Source of the DNA: JBBSOK01 sp965219125
Lineage (GTDB): Bacteria > Bacteroidota > Bacteroidia > Flavobacteriales > Flavobacteriaceae
DNA length: 64,000 nt
Direction of reading: 5' to 3'
NCBI GenBank assembly: GCA_965219125.1
Contig: CBDCMO010000002.1
Coordinates: 2,480,001-2,544,000, forward strand
Shown: positions 8,069-15,752 of the stretch, in pieces
Layout: each line of letters starts with the position of its first letter
Numbering within the stretch: position 1 is the first letter of the stretch
The notes under the pieces: model-generated
Database searches by the model: none
Told to the model about the DNA's origin: nothing
The model's input: the letters and a program-made list of their open reading frames with translations, nothing else
Position numbers and translations under genes: made by a program

Positions 8069-8206
8069 TACTGGCAACGTTTATGTATATGAGCTGTGGC
8101 GTGTTTCGGCACAGACCTTTCCTGATAAAAAATGGCTTTGGAAAATCCGCAGGATTTTTAAAGTGAGGACTGACCAAGCTATAGCTTATATACGGTGTTG
8201 CCAACA
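8069..8206 (-). repeat. attC-like site R7 (short type)
   Basis: 138 bp, same family as R2, R13 and R16: arms GTATATAAGCTATAGC / GCCACAGCTCATATAC and an inner AAATCCTGCGGATTTTCC hairpin. It opens TGTTGGCAAC and closes GTTGCCAGTA. The last nine codons of the upstream gene are read from this site. Confidence 0.9.
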
Positions 8207-8952
8207 GTTATTCGGATATTATTTATCATATTTTTTATCTCAATACTCAAAGGTGGTTTTTTATATTTTCCAGTAACTAGTTCGGCGTGATAACTTTTCT
8301 TTGGTTGAAAAAGAATAAATCCGTCTTTCAACGTTATTTTATCAATTAATGAATATAAATCTTCGTAATCCAATATATCTAAAACTCCTTGATGAGTATT
8401 ATTTTCCCTTTTGTCGATGTAGTCAATAATCAGTTCAGACTTATCATTTTCTGGTCGTATTTGAAAATTAAGGTCAATCCTATAATCCTTCGTTTCTTTT
8501 GTTTTATAATTAATCTTTAAACGCTTATTATATTTATCCAACAAAGTTTTAACATTGGAAATCAATTGTATTTTTAAATCATCACTTTTATAAATCCAAT
8601 GTAATACCTTAAAAGTTATCTCTTTGATTTTTGTGTCTTTTTCAAAATCAGGTAAGTTATTGAATTCACTAATTTGAAATCCATAATCAAGAACCTTTAT
8701 TCGTTTATCCAAAATCACATTGCTCTCGCTAATTTTGTTATTCTCAAGTTTAGGTGAAAGTGTTATATAAATATGGTCAAATTCTCCTGAAATAAATCCA
8801 AACTCATTTAGTTTTCTCGAAATTCTTTGTCCAATGTATTTTGTGTCACGTGAATTTTGATAAACATTTCCAAGAATTCCATCAAATTTTCCGTGATAGT
8901 TTTCAGGTTTCGTTTCTAAATATCTAATGTCTTTTATAATCCTATTATCCAT
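8179..8952 (-). CDS. Hypothetical protein ending inside an attC-like site (cassette 10)
   Basis: 257 residues of no family I recognise. The composition is mixed alpha/beta and charged, without signal peptide or membrane segment. Beta-rich stretches such as FDHIYITLSPKL and DYRIDLNFQIRP suggest a beta-sandwich or a helper of another fold. The final residues (TVGNTVYKL) are encoded by the arm of site R7, whose TAG supplies the stop. The start is an ATG about 30 bp inside the cassette. Confidence 0.6.
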   Translation of the reverse strand: MDNRIIKDIRYLETKPENYHGKFDGILGNVYQNSRDTKYIGQRISRKLNEFGFISGEFDHIYITLSPKLENNKISESNVILDKRIKVLDYGFQISEFNNLPDFEKDTKIKEITFKVLHWIYKSDDLKIQLISNVKTLLDKYNKRLKINYKTKETKDYRIDLNFQIRPENDKSELIIDYIDKRENNTHQGVLDILDYEDLYSLIDKITLKDGFILFQPKKSYHAELVTGKYKKPPLSIEIKNMINNIRITVGNTVYKL

Positions 8953-8973
8953 TTAGTACGGATTTTTTTTAAT

Positions 8974-9110
8974 TGTTGGCAACGTTTAGTATAACCGCAG
9001 TTACGGGATTAAATTTAATGTTTTTCGGATAAGAACCTACGGTAGCAATTACGCGTGGATTCGGACGTAGTCGAATCCGCCGTAATTGCGGTTATACATT
9101 GTTGTGCACA
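8974..9110 (-). repeat. attC-like site R8 (short type, ATAACCGCAG family)
   Basis: 137 bp. Arms GTATAACCGCAATTACGGCG and ACTGCGGTTATAC pair over about 15 bp, and an inner hairpin GGATTCGACTACGTCCGAATCC closes the centre. It opens TGTGCACAAC and closes GTTGCCAACA. It is nearly identical to R9 apart from a handful of bases and the variable ends. Confidence 0.92.
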
Positions 9111-9424
9111 GTATTTTTATTCAACTGCTCAAATTCATAGTCCTTTTTCCAAATAAAAATCAGACTCGCAAAACAATTAAAAATAACGAGTAAAACTGTC
9201 CACATAGTTTTTTTGTCTTTGTCGATATTTTTAAAATTCCAAAGTCTGTAAATCAAATATGCGATTTGGATTAAAATCAGTCCATTTACAATTTGTACTT
9301 GATATTCGAATCCGATTACGTTATTCGTTATCCACTTAAAAAAGTCAATACTCCAGAAAGTAATCAAATATAAAATTCCCACAATTGAAGGAATTGTTAG
9401 TAGTATTTTAGTCAGTTTATTCAT
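9092..9424 (-). CDS. Three-helix membrane protein (cassette 9)
   Basis: 110 residues. Hydrophobic segments lie at about 7-25, 40-60 and 75-93 and there is no other domain. The C-terminus (TVHNNV, stop) is encoded by the arm of attC-like site R8. The start codon overlaps the end of the upstream gene by 8 bases, so the two are translationally coupled. A small membrane protein paired with a small cytosolic protein could be an immunity or stress pair, but nothing in the sequence proves it. Confidence 0.6.
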   Translation of the reverse strand: MNKLTKILLTIPSIVGILYLITFWSIDFFKWITNNVIGFEYQVQIVNGLILIQIAYLIYRLWNFKNIDKDKKTMWTVLLVIFNCFASLIFIWKKDYEFEQLNKNTVHNNV

Positions 9425-9650
9425 TTTCTATAAAATCCCAAGGAATTTTACTTTTAAAAATTTCTATACTTTTTTCTATTAATTCGAGAGAAATATTTTG
9501 ATTAAAAGTATTAACTGTTCTTGTTTTTTTAGTGTCATCCCGAAAAATTAGGATTAGTAATTCATCATTTCTCCAAATTTCTATTCCAATTCCATCATTA
9601 CCTTGGCTAACATTACTGGCAATTATAATCTCGTAATCTTTCAAGTTCAT
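9417..9650 (-). CDS. Small hypothetical protein (cassette 9)
   Basis: 77 residues from an ATG. The predicted layout is beta-rich (DYEIIIASNV, GIEIWRNDELLILIFRDD) followed by an amphipathic helix (LELIEKSIEIFKSKIPWDF). It resembles the compact alpha/beta fold of many small immunity-like proteins of Bacteroidota, but I cannot name a family. It is the first gene of a two-gene cassette and overlaps the membrane protein gene downstream. Confidence 0.55.
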   Translation of the reverse strand: MNLKDYEIIIASNVSQGNDGIGIEIWRNDELLILIFRDDTKKTRTVNTFNQNISLELIEKSIEIFKSKIPWDFIENE

Positions 9651-9666
9651 TTGGATTCAGTTATAT

Positions 9667-9803
9667 TGTGCACAACGGTTAGTATAACCGCAGTTACGGG
9701 ATTAAATTTAATGTTTTTCGGATAAGCACCAACGGTAGCAATTACGCGTGGATTCGGACGCAGTCGAATCCGCCGTAATTGCTGTTATGCATTGTTGTGC
9801 ATA
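9667..9803 (-). repeat. attC-like site R9 (short type, twin of R8)
   Basis: 137 bp. It has the same arms and inner hairpin as R8 with only a few changes, for example GCTG for GCGG in the opening arm. It opens TATGCACAAC and closes GTTGTGCACA. Its near identity to R8 indicates recent common origin of the two sites, while the terminal 10 nt follow the cassettes. Confidence 0.92.
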
Positions 9804-9809
9804 GTGTTT

Positions 9810-10451
9810 TTACGCCATCCATAGATTTATTTCCGTCACAATTTTCCATTTCCCGGCAACCTTTTCAAAGATAACAATGTTTCCAGCTCCGCATAATCCT
9901 CCACAATGAATTGCATAGTAAGTTGACGCAAATTGTCCGCAATAATTGACTTGAGAAAATTCTAAAACTTTATCAGTTCTGTATTTTCTTTTTATTCCAT
10001 TCCATCCTCGATTTATCAATCTAAATTTTTTAAAATATCCGTTGTATTTTTTGTCCGTTATTGTTTCAATTCCAATTTTTGGTTTTTGCAATAACTCCGC
10101 ATTAATTTTTGGATGTTCACTTTTGTCCGAAGTCAGTTTTACAACCACATTTCTTAAATCTTTTTCTTTTGTCAATCTTTTTAAAAACGTTGTGTCTTTA
10201 TAGGTCATACTGTAAAGCAAACTTAAATCAGATTTGGTGATTGTATCATTCACGTGATTGAAGACGTGATAAGTTCCATCAAATTCGTCCATAAATTGTT
10301 CAATCAATACAAACTTATCTTTTTCGGCACTTTTTCCCAATTCCAAACGCTCGGACAAAATCAGAGAATACATTTCGTAATCCTCTTTTTCCGATTGAGA
10401 AAATGACAATTGCGAAATCAATAATATTAATGTGAGCAGTTTTTTCAACAT
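9810..10451 (-). CDS. Secreted hypothetical protein (cassette 8)
   Basis: About 213 residues from the ATG at 10451, which gives a good signal peptide (MLKKLLTLILLISQLSFSQ). The mature protein ends in a Cys-containing region with CGQFASTYYAIHCGGLCGAGNIVIFEKVAGKWKIV, reminiscent of short secreted domains with a GxW beta hairpin. I do not recognise the family. The start codon lies immediately inside the cassette, within the 10-nt complementary end, so it has almost no 5' untranslated stretch of its own. Confidence 0.65.
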   Translation of the reverse strand: MLKKLLTLILLISQLSFSQSEKEDYEMYSLILSERLELGKSAEKDKFVLIEQFMDEFDGTYHVFNHVNDTITKSDLSLLYSMTYKDTTFLKRLTKEKDLRNVVVKLTSDKSEHPKINAELLQKPKIGIETITDKKYNGYFKKFRLINRGWNGIKRKYRTDKVLEFSQVNYCGQFASTYYAIHCGGLCGAGNIVIFEKVAGKWKIVTEINLWMA

Positions 10452-10650
10452 TATGCACAACGGTTTTGTATATGGCTCGTAGCGTGCAAATTAGTGATAA
10501 CTATTCGGTTAAGCACGAGCCGAATTTTTTAATTTTCTTATTATCTTTTTTTTCAATAAGCCAAATTAAAAAATTTGGCGACTTTCCAAATATACCTTAA
10601 CTTCGATTAAGCAACTGATTAGCTATGAGCTATATACGTTGTTGCCCACT
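10452..10650 (-). repeat. attC-like site R10 (long type, GGCTCGTAGC family)
   Basis: 199 bp with arms and AT-rich central hairpin nearly identical to R4, R11 and R14. It opens AGTGGGCAAC and closes GTTGTGCATA. The match between its opening arm and the start of cassette 7 (GTTGCCCAC) is 9 nt, one less than in most cassettes. Confidence 0.92.
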
Positions 10651-10654
10651 GGCT

Positions 10655-11515
10655 TTATCGCAATTCTTTTAATGCTTTAACAATATCGTCAATCGTATGT
10701 ATTGAAGTGTTCAATGCCATTTTATCTGCTAATGATGGACTGTATTTCAGAACTTCGTTTTTGGATATTTTATGCCAAATTGGTAATATAACTTTATGAC
10801 CATTCATTTCTCTTGCAACCATTCCATTCAGTTCATATTCCGTCCAGTTTTTACTTATAAAATTCTGAGATATAATTACGATTCCATATTTAGATTTGGA
10901 AAGCCCATTATCAATTTTCTTTCTTAAACTGTCTCCAATTTTTAGTTCAAATTCATCATACCAAACCTCTAAAGATTCCGCTTTTAAAGCTTCAGCTAAT
11001 TCTCTTACAAATTCATCTTTGTCCTCAGACGCGTGTGAAATAAAAAAATCATACTCCTTATTATTTGGTTGTTCCTGTATAGAATCTCCATTTTGATTTG
11101 AAGAGTAATTTTGATTTACTAAAAAGTCTAATTGTTCTTTTTGTTTATCAATTGTTCGTTGTAAGTCACGCTGAAAATTCAGTTGATTTTCTTTGGCTTT
11201 TTTGAGTTCCTTTTCTTCGGCTTTTCTTAAATCAATTTTCTTTTTTCCAAGTTCAGCGGATTTTGTTGCAATCTTCTTTTGATAATCCGCAACTTTCTTT
11301 TTTGAATCAAAAATGGCTTTTTGATATTGTTGAATTTGTCTGTTTTTAGACTGTAAAGATGAAACTGAGGTATTTTTATTGATTGACCGGTTTACAGTAT
11401 CGATACTCTTACTTTTATCAAATTCTTTTTTGGTTTCGTCAGCTATTTTTTTCTGCAAATCAGCAATTTCTTTTTCTAAGCGATTTACTTGATTTTGATA
11501 TGTTGAAATACTCAT
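10655..11515 (-). CDS. TIR-domain protein with coiled-coil N-terminus (cassette 7)
   Basis: 286 residues. The first 140 form a long Lys/Glu/Gln-rich coiled coil. A TIR domain follows from about 155 (EYDFFISHASEDKDEFVRELAEAL), with the conserved SHASEDK box, a VWYDEFELKIGDS box and the expected helices to the C-terminus. Bacterial TIR domains often cleave NAD+ in anti-phage or immune signalling systems; a Glu in the DEFELK region could be catalytic. The coiled coil may drive assembly. A stand-alone TIR gene as a single cassette is consistent with a defence cargo; this role is inferred. Confidence 0.85.
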   Translation of the reverse strand: MSISTYQNQVNRLEKEIADLQKKIADETKKEFDKSKSIDTVNRSINKNTSVSSLQSKNRQIQQYQKAIFDSKKKVADYQKKIATKSAELGKKKIDLRKAEEKELKKAKENQLNFQRDLQRTIDKQKEQLDFLVNQNYSSNQNGDSIQEQPNNKEYDFFISHASEDKDEFVRELAEALKAESLEVWYDEFELKIGDSLRKKIDNGLSKSKYGIVIISQNFISKNWTEYELNGMVAREMNGHKVILPIWHKISKNEVLKYSPSLADKMALNTSIHTIDDIVKALKELR

Positions 11516-11533
11516 TCGTATTTTGTTTTAGCT

Positions 11534-11735
11534 TGTGGGCAACGGTCTTGTATATGGCTCGTAGCGTGCAAATTAGAAAATTATTTTCGTATTAAGTACA
11601 AGCCGAATTTTTTAATTTTCTTATTATCTTTTTCTCTCAATAAGCCAAATTAAAAAATTTGGCGGACTTGCAAATATGCCTTAACTTTGAATTAAGCAAC
11701 TAATTAGCTATGAGATATATACGGTGTTGTGCAAC
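11534..11735 (-). repeat. attC-like site R11 (long type, GGCTCGTAGC family)
   Basis: 202 bp, close copy of R4, R10 and R14 in the arms and the GCCAAATTAAAAAATTTGGC hairpin. It opens GTTGCACAAC and closes GTTGCCCACA. Confidence 0.92.
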
Positions 11736-11744
11736 GTTTTTTTA

Positions 11745-12329
11745 TCAGTTAAACTCTATTCCGTTAACGTAAATCTTTTCAAATTCTTTCGTTTTCGGTT
11801 TTAGTTTTTTATTTACGTATTTATCCATATCAAAATCCACAAATTTACTTTCTGTAGCTTTATAAAGTGGATGTCTTGGATGTCCTTTTTGTGTCGGCTC
11901 TCCAATTATTTTCCATTTTAGATTTAGATGACTCAAACTTGTATATAAACTCGACATACAGAAAGGAAGATATTCGCGAGATTCAATCAAATCTCCATAA
12001 GCAATCCAAATTGTGTCAATACCTAAATGTTCAATTGATTTTATTAAAACTCCAATATTTGTTAGTCGTAAATCGTGGTCGATTTCTCTTTCTAAATTAT
12101 TGGGGTCAGTTGCTCTTTGTGGATAAACATTGTACATAATCCAACCGTTAAATCCGTTAAATTGCGATATTCTTTTTACAGATTTTAGCGTATTGTCAAG
12201 TTCATTCGGTCTTGCTGTACTTGGATTAATTCCAATGCACGCAACCATATTATCAGTTTTCTCTCCCAAAACATAACGAACAGTATCGGTGGAATTATTG
12301 AGATATAACCATTCAATTGGATTTTCCAT
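11745..12329 (-). CDS. DUF1643 family protein (cassette 6)
   Basis: About 194 residues from the ATG giving MENPIEWLYL; an in-frame TTG 18 bases upstream would overlap the previous gene and is less likely. It shows the DUF1643 pattern: RYVLGEKTDNMVACIGINPSTARPNELDNTLKSVKRI, then FNGWIMYNVYPQRATDPNNL, and near the end a GHPRHPLY segment. The family is common in phages and plasmids. Its biochemical function is not established in general. It is the second gene of a two-gene cassette. Confidence 0.88.
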   Translation of the reverse strand: MENPIEWLYLNNSTDTVRYVLGEKTDNMVACIGINPSTARPNELDNTLKSVKRISQFNGFNGWIMYNVYPQRATDPNNLEREIDHDLRLTNIGVLIKSIEHLGIDTIWIAYGDLIESREYLPFCMSSLYTSLSHLNLKWKIIGEPTQKGHPRHPLYKATESKFVDFDMDKYVNKKLKPKTKEFEKIYVNGIEFN

Positions 12330-12333
12330 TTTT

Positions 12334-12837
12334 TTATTTATTGTCAATCATTATTGATATTTCGTAAGACCAATCGCTTTCTGCGTAATCCATATTGTTT
12401 ATGCCAGCTTTTATCATCATTCCATTTCCTCCTGAAAATAAATGTCCTTTTTGACCTGAAACTTTTTGAAATTTATAGCCCATATTTTCAAATTCAGCAA
12501 CCCATTTGTCAAATTCAGTTCCGTTTGGAAGTTTGATTGAGGTTTTTTGAATTTCTGTTGTTGTTTGATTATTCGTCAAAAATTCAAGGATTATGTAATA
12601 CTCTTTACTTGAAATTTCTTTGCCATAAAAACTCAATTTGGTTTTAATTCCGTTGTCCGTTTCGGTGGATGTTGGTTGAAGTAATTCCCAACCATTGGAT
12701 TTTAGTTGAGATGATTTTGAAGTAAAATTTTGTTTTGAGAATTTTAAAAATTCAGTCGCATTTTTAGTTTGTCCGATAATGGAATTGGAAAAAGTAAAAA
12801 GACAAATTGTCAAGATTAATAAGTACTTTTTTTTCAT
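12334..12837 (-). CDS. Secreted hypothetical protein (cassette 6)
   Basis: 167 residues with a clear signal peptide (MKKKYLLILTICLFTFSNS, cut near IIGQ). The mature part is a small alpha/beta domain without family I know; GYKFQKVSGQKGHLFSGGNGMMIKAG is its most distinctive stretch. It ends about 5 bp before the DUF1643 start codon, so the two are likely cotranscribed. A location in the periplasm or outside differs from that expected for its cytosolic partner, so they may be unrelated passengers. Confidence 0.65.
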   Translation of the reverse strand: MKKKYLLILTICLFTFSNSIIGQTKNATEFLKFSKQNFTSKSSQLKSNGWELLQPTSTETDNGIKTKLSFYGKEISSKEYYIILEFLTNNQTTTEIQKTSIKLPNGTEFDKWVAEFENMGYKFQKVSGQKGHLFSGGNGMMIKAGINNMDYAESDWSYEISIMIDNK

Positions 12838-12879
12838 TAAGTTTAATGTTTTGTTCTAAAGTTCAATTTTTGGTCAAAT

Positions 12880-13014
12880 GTTGCACAACGTCGCGTGTAT
12901 GCGCAGTGAGCGAAAGATACGCCATAACTACGGATTTTACCAAATTGAGCAAATGCGCGTTGAATTCCGAAGGAATTCGACAGCGCTCATTGCGTATACA
13001 CATTGTTGCCCGAC
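12880..13014 (-). repeat. attC-like site R12 (short type, singular)
   Basis: 135 bp. Arms GTGTATACGCAATGAGCGCTGTCG and GCTCACTGCGCATACACGCGAC on the minus strand pair over more than 15 bp, and an inner GAATTCCTTCGGAATTC hairpin sits in the centre. It opens GTCGGGCAAC and closes GTTGTGCAAC. No other site in the window has this arm sequence. Confidence 0.9.
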
Positions 13015-13362
13015 GTTTTTCTGAGTTCCTACTTCGTATCCGTTGCGTCCACCTTTTTTTATCTTTCACGGACTTTTGCAAAAGGGCAGTGGCTTTTGCT
13101 GGTTGACATTTCAGCTGTTTGGTCTGCCTAAAATCTTTTTTTTTGTGCGGTTCAAATTGGGTTCGGCTGAAAACGCATCAGCCGTAACTTTCTGCTTGGT
13201 TTTTTCTTTTTTTTTCCGCCACGAGAAAACGTCCTGCTGAAAACGCGTCAACCGTTCGTTTCTGCTTGGGTTCTGTTTTATTTTTACCTAAAAGACCGTT
13301 TTTTCAAAAAAAAATTCGACGCTTTTCCGCCGATTTTTGTTGTAATTTATTTTATCTTAAAT
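13015..13362 (-). other. Cassette 5 interior: no recognisable gene
   Basis: A 348-bp stretch bounded by sites R12 and R13 with no minus-strand reading frame of convincing length or composition. It contains two degenerate copies of a 35-bp block (13166-13200 and 13236-13270) and a hairpin GGCTGA-N7-TCAGCC (13165-13183). T-rich tracts dominate the plus strand, that is A-rich tracts on the cassette's sense strand. It could be a decayed gene, a promoter-bearing cassette or an RNA gene. The cassette ends match as in the others, so it is a real cassette. Confidence 0.7.
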
Positions 13363-13499
13363 GTCGGGCAACGTGTTTGTATATGAGCTGTGGCGTTTTT
13401 TAGCACGAACTTTTCGGATAAAAACCGGCTTTGGAAAATCCGCAGGATTTTCCAAGTGTGGACAGACCAAGCCATAGCTTATATACTGTGTTGTGCAAC
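13363..13499 (-). repeat. attC-like site R13 (short type)
   Basis: 137 bp, same family as R2, R7 and R16 (arms GTATATAAGCTATGGCTTGG / GCCACAGCTCATATAC; inner GGAAAATCCTGCGGATTTTCC). It opens GTTGCACAAC and closes GTTGCCCGAC. Confidence 0.92.
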
Positions 13500-13518
13500 G
13501 TATTTTTTATTCAGTCAA

Positions 13519-13869
13519 TTATTTTCCAAATTCTGATATCAGTTTAGTTTCTGTTTTGTAGACACTGAAAAAAGCCCACAAAAGAGCACTAATAACTACA
13601 ATTCCAATACTCCATCCAATGTGTTTTATATCAATGATAAATCCGATAACTGTAGTCAGAAAAGGAATTGAAGAATATTTTATCATATTTTTTGCTCCTA
13701 ATTTTTGCGCAAAATCCCATTGTTCCTGATTTTTCATAGACCGTTTAGTCCGATATCCATACCACCAATTTATTTCTTTCGGTGGGTTCTTTTTAAAGAG
13801 TAATCCTGCGATAAGTGCTAATAGCCCAGTTAATAAACTTGATATAACTATTAAAATATTGAAAGTCAT
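13519..13869 (-). CDS. SdpI/YfhL-family membrane protein (cassette 4)
   Basis: 116 residues with three transmembrane helices (about 5-25, 70-86, 88-107). Between the first and second lies the SdpI/YfhL signature PPKEINWWYGYRTKRSMKNQEQWDFAQ, with the GYRT-x2-S-x2-N pattern and the conserved W. In Bacillus, SdpI gives immunity to the SDP toxin. Many short relatives in other phyla have unknown roles. As a single-gene cassette it could be an immunity or signalling membrane protein; this is inferred from the family only. Confidence 0.82.
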   Translation of the reverse strand: MTFNILIVISSLLTGLLALIAGLLFKKNPPKEINWWYGYRTKRSMKNQEQWDFAQKLGAKNMIKYSSIPFLTTVIGFIIDIKHIGWSIGIVVISALLWAFFSVYKTETKLISEFGK

Positions 13870-13910
13870 TTATCAAATATGTTTTTATATTGACCGTACT
13901 TTTTCGATAT

Positions 13911-14109
13911 GTTGCACAACGGTTTTGTATATGGCTCGTAGCGTGTAAATTAGCAAATAATTTTCGGTTAAACACGAGCCGAATTTTTTAATTTTCTTAT
14001 TACCTTTTTTCTCAATAAGCCAAATTAAAAAATTTGGCGGACTTGAAAATATGCCTTAACTGCGATTAAGCAACTAATTAGCTATGAGCTATATACGTTG
14101 TTATGCCAC
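13911..14109 (-). repeat. attC-like site R14 (long type, GGCTCGTAGC family)
   Basis: 199 bp, close copy of R4, R10 and R11. It opens GTGGCATAAC and closes GTTGTGCAAC. Spacers between the GTATA/TATAC arms and the AAC/GTT cores are 3 nt and 6 nt, the same asymmetry as in the other sites. Confidence 0.92.
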
Positions 14110-14114
14110 GTTTT

Positions 14115-14549
14115 TTATTGCGGTGGATTTATCAGATTTTGTATAAAAGTCAACGCGTATCCTACAATTAAACCCAATAAAAAGGTAAAAGTCGAACCGT
14201 CTATTTTACCTTCGTAAGTCAGCCAACCAGCACTACCCACAATTATTAAAATAATTAAAGATGCGAATAAAGACATTTTTGTATTAAATCCTAAAGTTGT
14301 CTTTTTTATCTCAAGCCATTTGTCAGCAGTATTTTTAATTAGAGAAATCAAATTATCCGCATTATCTGATAAAACGTGAATAGGATTACTTCGTTGCTTT
14401 AGTTCGTTTTCAAGATATTGAATTCTATTTGCTTGCTGATATATAAAATCAGCTCTTTCTTCTTTACTCAAATCCTCAACGATTACTGGTTTTCTTTCTT
14501 GAACTTGTTCAGTTTTTCCCGAGTCATTTTTCTTTTTTTTATCTGCCAT
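14115..14549 (-). CDS. Two-helix membrane protein (cassette 3)
   Basis: 144 residues. A charged N-terminal third (ADKKKKNDSGKTEQ) is followed by a short coiled-coil region (QQANRIQYLENELKQ). Two transmembrane helices follow (about 91-109 and 117-136) with a GKIDGSTFTF turn. The layout resembles small membrane effectors or adapters paired with a soluble sensor. It starts 1 bp after the upstream wHTH gene ends and the two are probably one unit. No family name is recognised. Confidence 0.6.
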   Translation of the reverse strand: MADKKKKNDSGKTEQVQERKPVIVEDLSKEERADFIYQQANRIQYLENELKQRSNPIHVLSDNADNLISLIKNTADKWLEIKKTTLGFNTKMSLFASLIILIIVGSAGWLTYEGKIDGSTFTFLLGLIVGYALTFIQNLINPPQ

Positions 14550-14550
14550 A

Positions 14551-15168
14551 TTACATTGAAGTTAAAAAACCATCTATTAATTGGTTCAGTTGAGTTGTAA
14601 TAGTTTTTATTGTAATCGCTTTTGAAACTTCTTTAATAGATTTGAGAGTTTCTTTGACTATATTTTTTTTGGGTTTTGGTGATTTACTTTGCGAAATTAA
14701 GGTTTCATTTTCTGCAACTAATTCTTCTTTTAAATCACTTTCTTCAAGTTCAGATATAACCTTTTGTAGTTCGCTGATAATTTGTTTTAATTCCGAAAGT
14801 TCATTAGTATCAAAATGATTGTTTTGAGTTGAATGAATTGTTCCTTGTTGTATTGAGGAATTATTCATATTCTCGATATTTATGACATTAATTGGCATAA
14901 AATGTTCAGTTGGCTCATTTGGATATTCGTATGCTTCTTCTATTTCTTTTATTCCATAATGAGTAATTGCTATTCCACCACCCAAAGCTCTTGGAACAGG
15001 TAAATCTTCGCCTTGTAGATATTCCACGATATTAGAAGTAGTTTCTCTGTCGTATTCAAGTTCCTTTCCTAATTCCCACATATTTACCATATAAGATTCA
15101 CTCCCGTTCGTCTCTTTATATAGCTTTTCTAAAAATTCAAATCTCTGTTTTTTCTTTTGTTCTATCAT
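14551..15168 (-). CDS. Winged-helix protein with NNSSIQQGT motif (cassette 3)
   Basis: 205 residues. Residues 1-80 look like a winged helix (MWELGKELEYDRETTSNIVEYLQ, then a GGGIAITHYG wing). A linker with INIENMNNSSIQQGT follows; this kind of motif recurs in AbiTii-like and related conflict proteins. A Glu-rich coiled coil and an amphipathic C-terminal helix end it. With the membrane protein directly downstream it could form a sensor-effector pair. The defence role is inference only. Confidence 0.55.
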   Translation of the reverse strand: MIEQKKKQRFEFLEKLYKETNGSESYMVNMWELGKELEYDRETTSNIVEYLQGEDLPVPRALGGGIAITHYGIKEIEEAYEYPNEPTEHFMPINVINIENMNNSSIQQGTIHSTQNNHFDTNELSELKQIISELQKVISELEESDLKEELVAENETLISQSKSPKPKKNIVKETLKSIKEVSKAITIKTITTQLNQLIDGFLTSM

Positions 15169-15180
15169 TTTTTCTCAAAT

Positions 15181-15384
15181 GTGGCATAACGTGTTTGTAT
15201 ATGGCAAGTAGCGGGCAAATATAAGAGTAACTTTCCGCCATAAACCAAGCCAAATCTTTTGTGTTTTGCTTTTATCTTTACTTTTCAAAAAGCCAAATCA
15301 AAAGATTTGGCGGTTTACCAAATATACCGAAATTTCCGGTTTTTGCACAATCCCCGCTATTTGCTATATACGGTGTTAGCCACA
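15181..15384 (-). repeat. attC-like site R15 (long type)
   Basis: 204 bp. Outer arms GTATATAGCAAATAGCGGGG and CCCGCTACTTGCCATATAC. The central GCCAAATCAAAAGATTTGGC hairpin is shared with R5. It opens TGTGGCTAAC and closes GTTATGCCAC. Confidence 0.92.
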
Positions 15385-15393
15385 GTATTTTTA

Positions 15394-15750
15394 TTAATAA
15401 TCTTGAATTAATACCTCAGTTGGAATATGAAGTTTAGTGTTTAAATTTCTAACCATTTCCAATGTCAGTTTTCTTTTCTTATTTAAAATTTCGCTTACTC
15501 GACTTTTAAATCCAAAAATCTCCGCTAAATCTTTTTGTTTCATTCCCATTTGTTCCATTCTAAATTTTATAGCCTCAATTGGGTCTGGCATTTCTATTGG
15601 GAAATGTTCATTTTCATATTTGTCAATTAATATTGATAATATTTCAAGTTCGTCTCCTTCTTGAGTTCCCATTTTTGCATCAAAAATTTTCTCAAGTCGA
15701 TTGAGTGAATTTTGATAATCCTTTTCGTTTTTTATTGGTGTGATTTTCAT
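15394..15750 (-). CDS. higA: HigA-type antitoxin (cassette 2)
   Basis: 118 residues. The C-terminal half is a Xre/HTH domain with MKQKDLAEIFGFKSRVSEILNKKRKLTLEMVRNL, the classic HigA segment. The N-terminal half (LEKIFDAKMGTQEGDELEILSILIDKYE) is that of HigA proteins encoded after the toxin. It starts 2 bp after higB. The antitoxin should neutralise HigB and repress the pair. A toxin-antitoxin pair in a single cassette is a known stabilising cargo of large integrons. Confidence 0.93.
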   Translation of the reverse strand: MKITPIKNEKDYQNSLNRLEKIFDAKMGTQEGDELEILSILIDKYENEHFPIEMPDPIEAIKFRMEQMGMKQKDLAEIFGFKSRVSEILNKKRKLTLEMVRNLNTKLHIPTEVLIQDY

Positions 15751-15752
15751 AT

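Noticed and set aside
8048..8204. Longer N-terminus for the cassette 11 zinc-binding protein
   Set aside because: The extra 52 residues come from reading site R7; the ATG at 8048 puts the first CxxC at the very start, a natural N-terminus.
12807..13240. Plus- and minus-strand frames across site R12 and cassette 5
   Set aside because: They run through the palindrome, have odd composition and no recognisable domain. They are products of the repeat, not genes.
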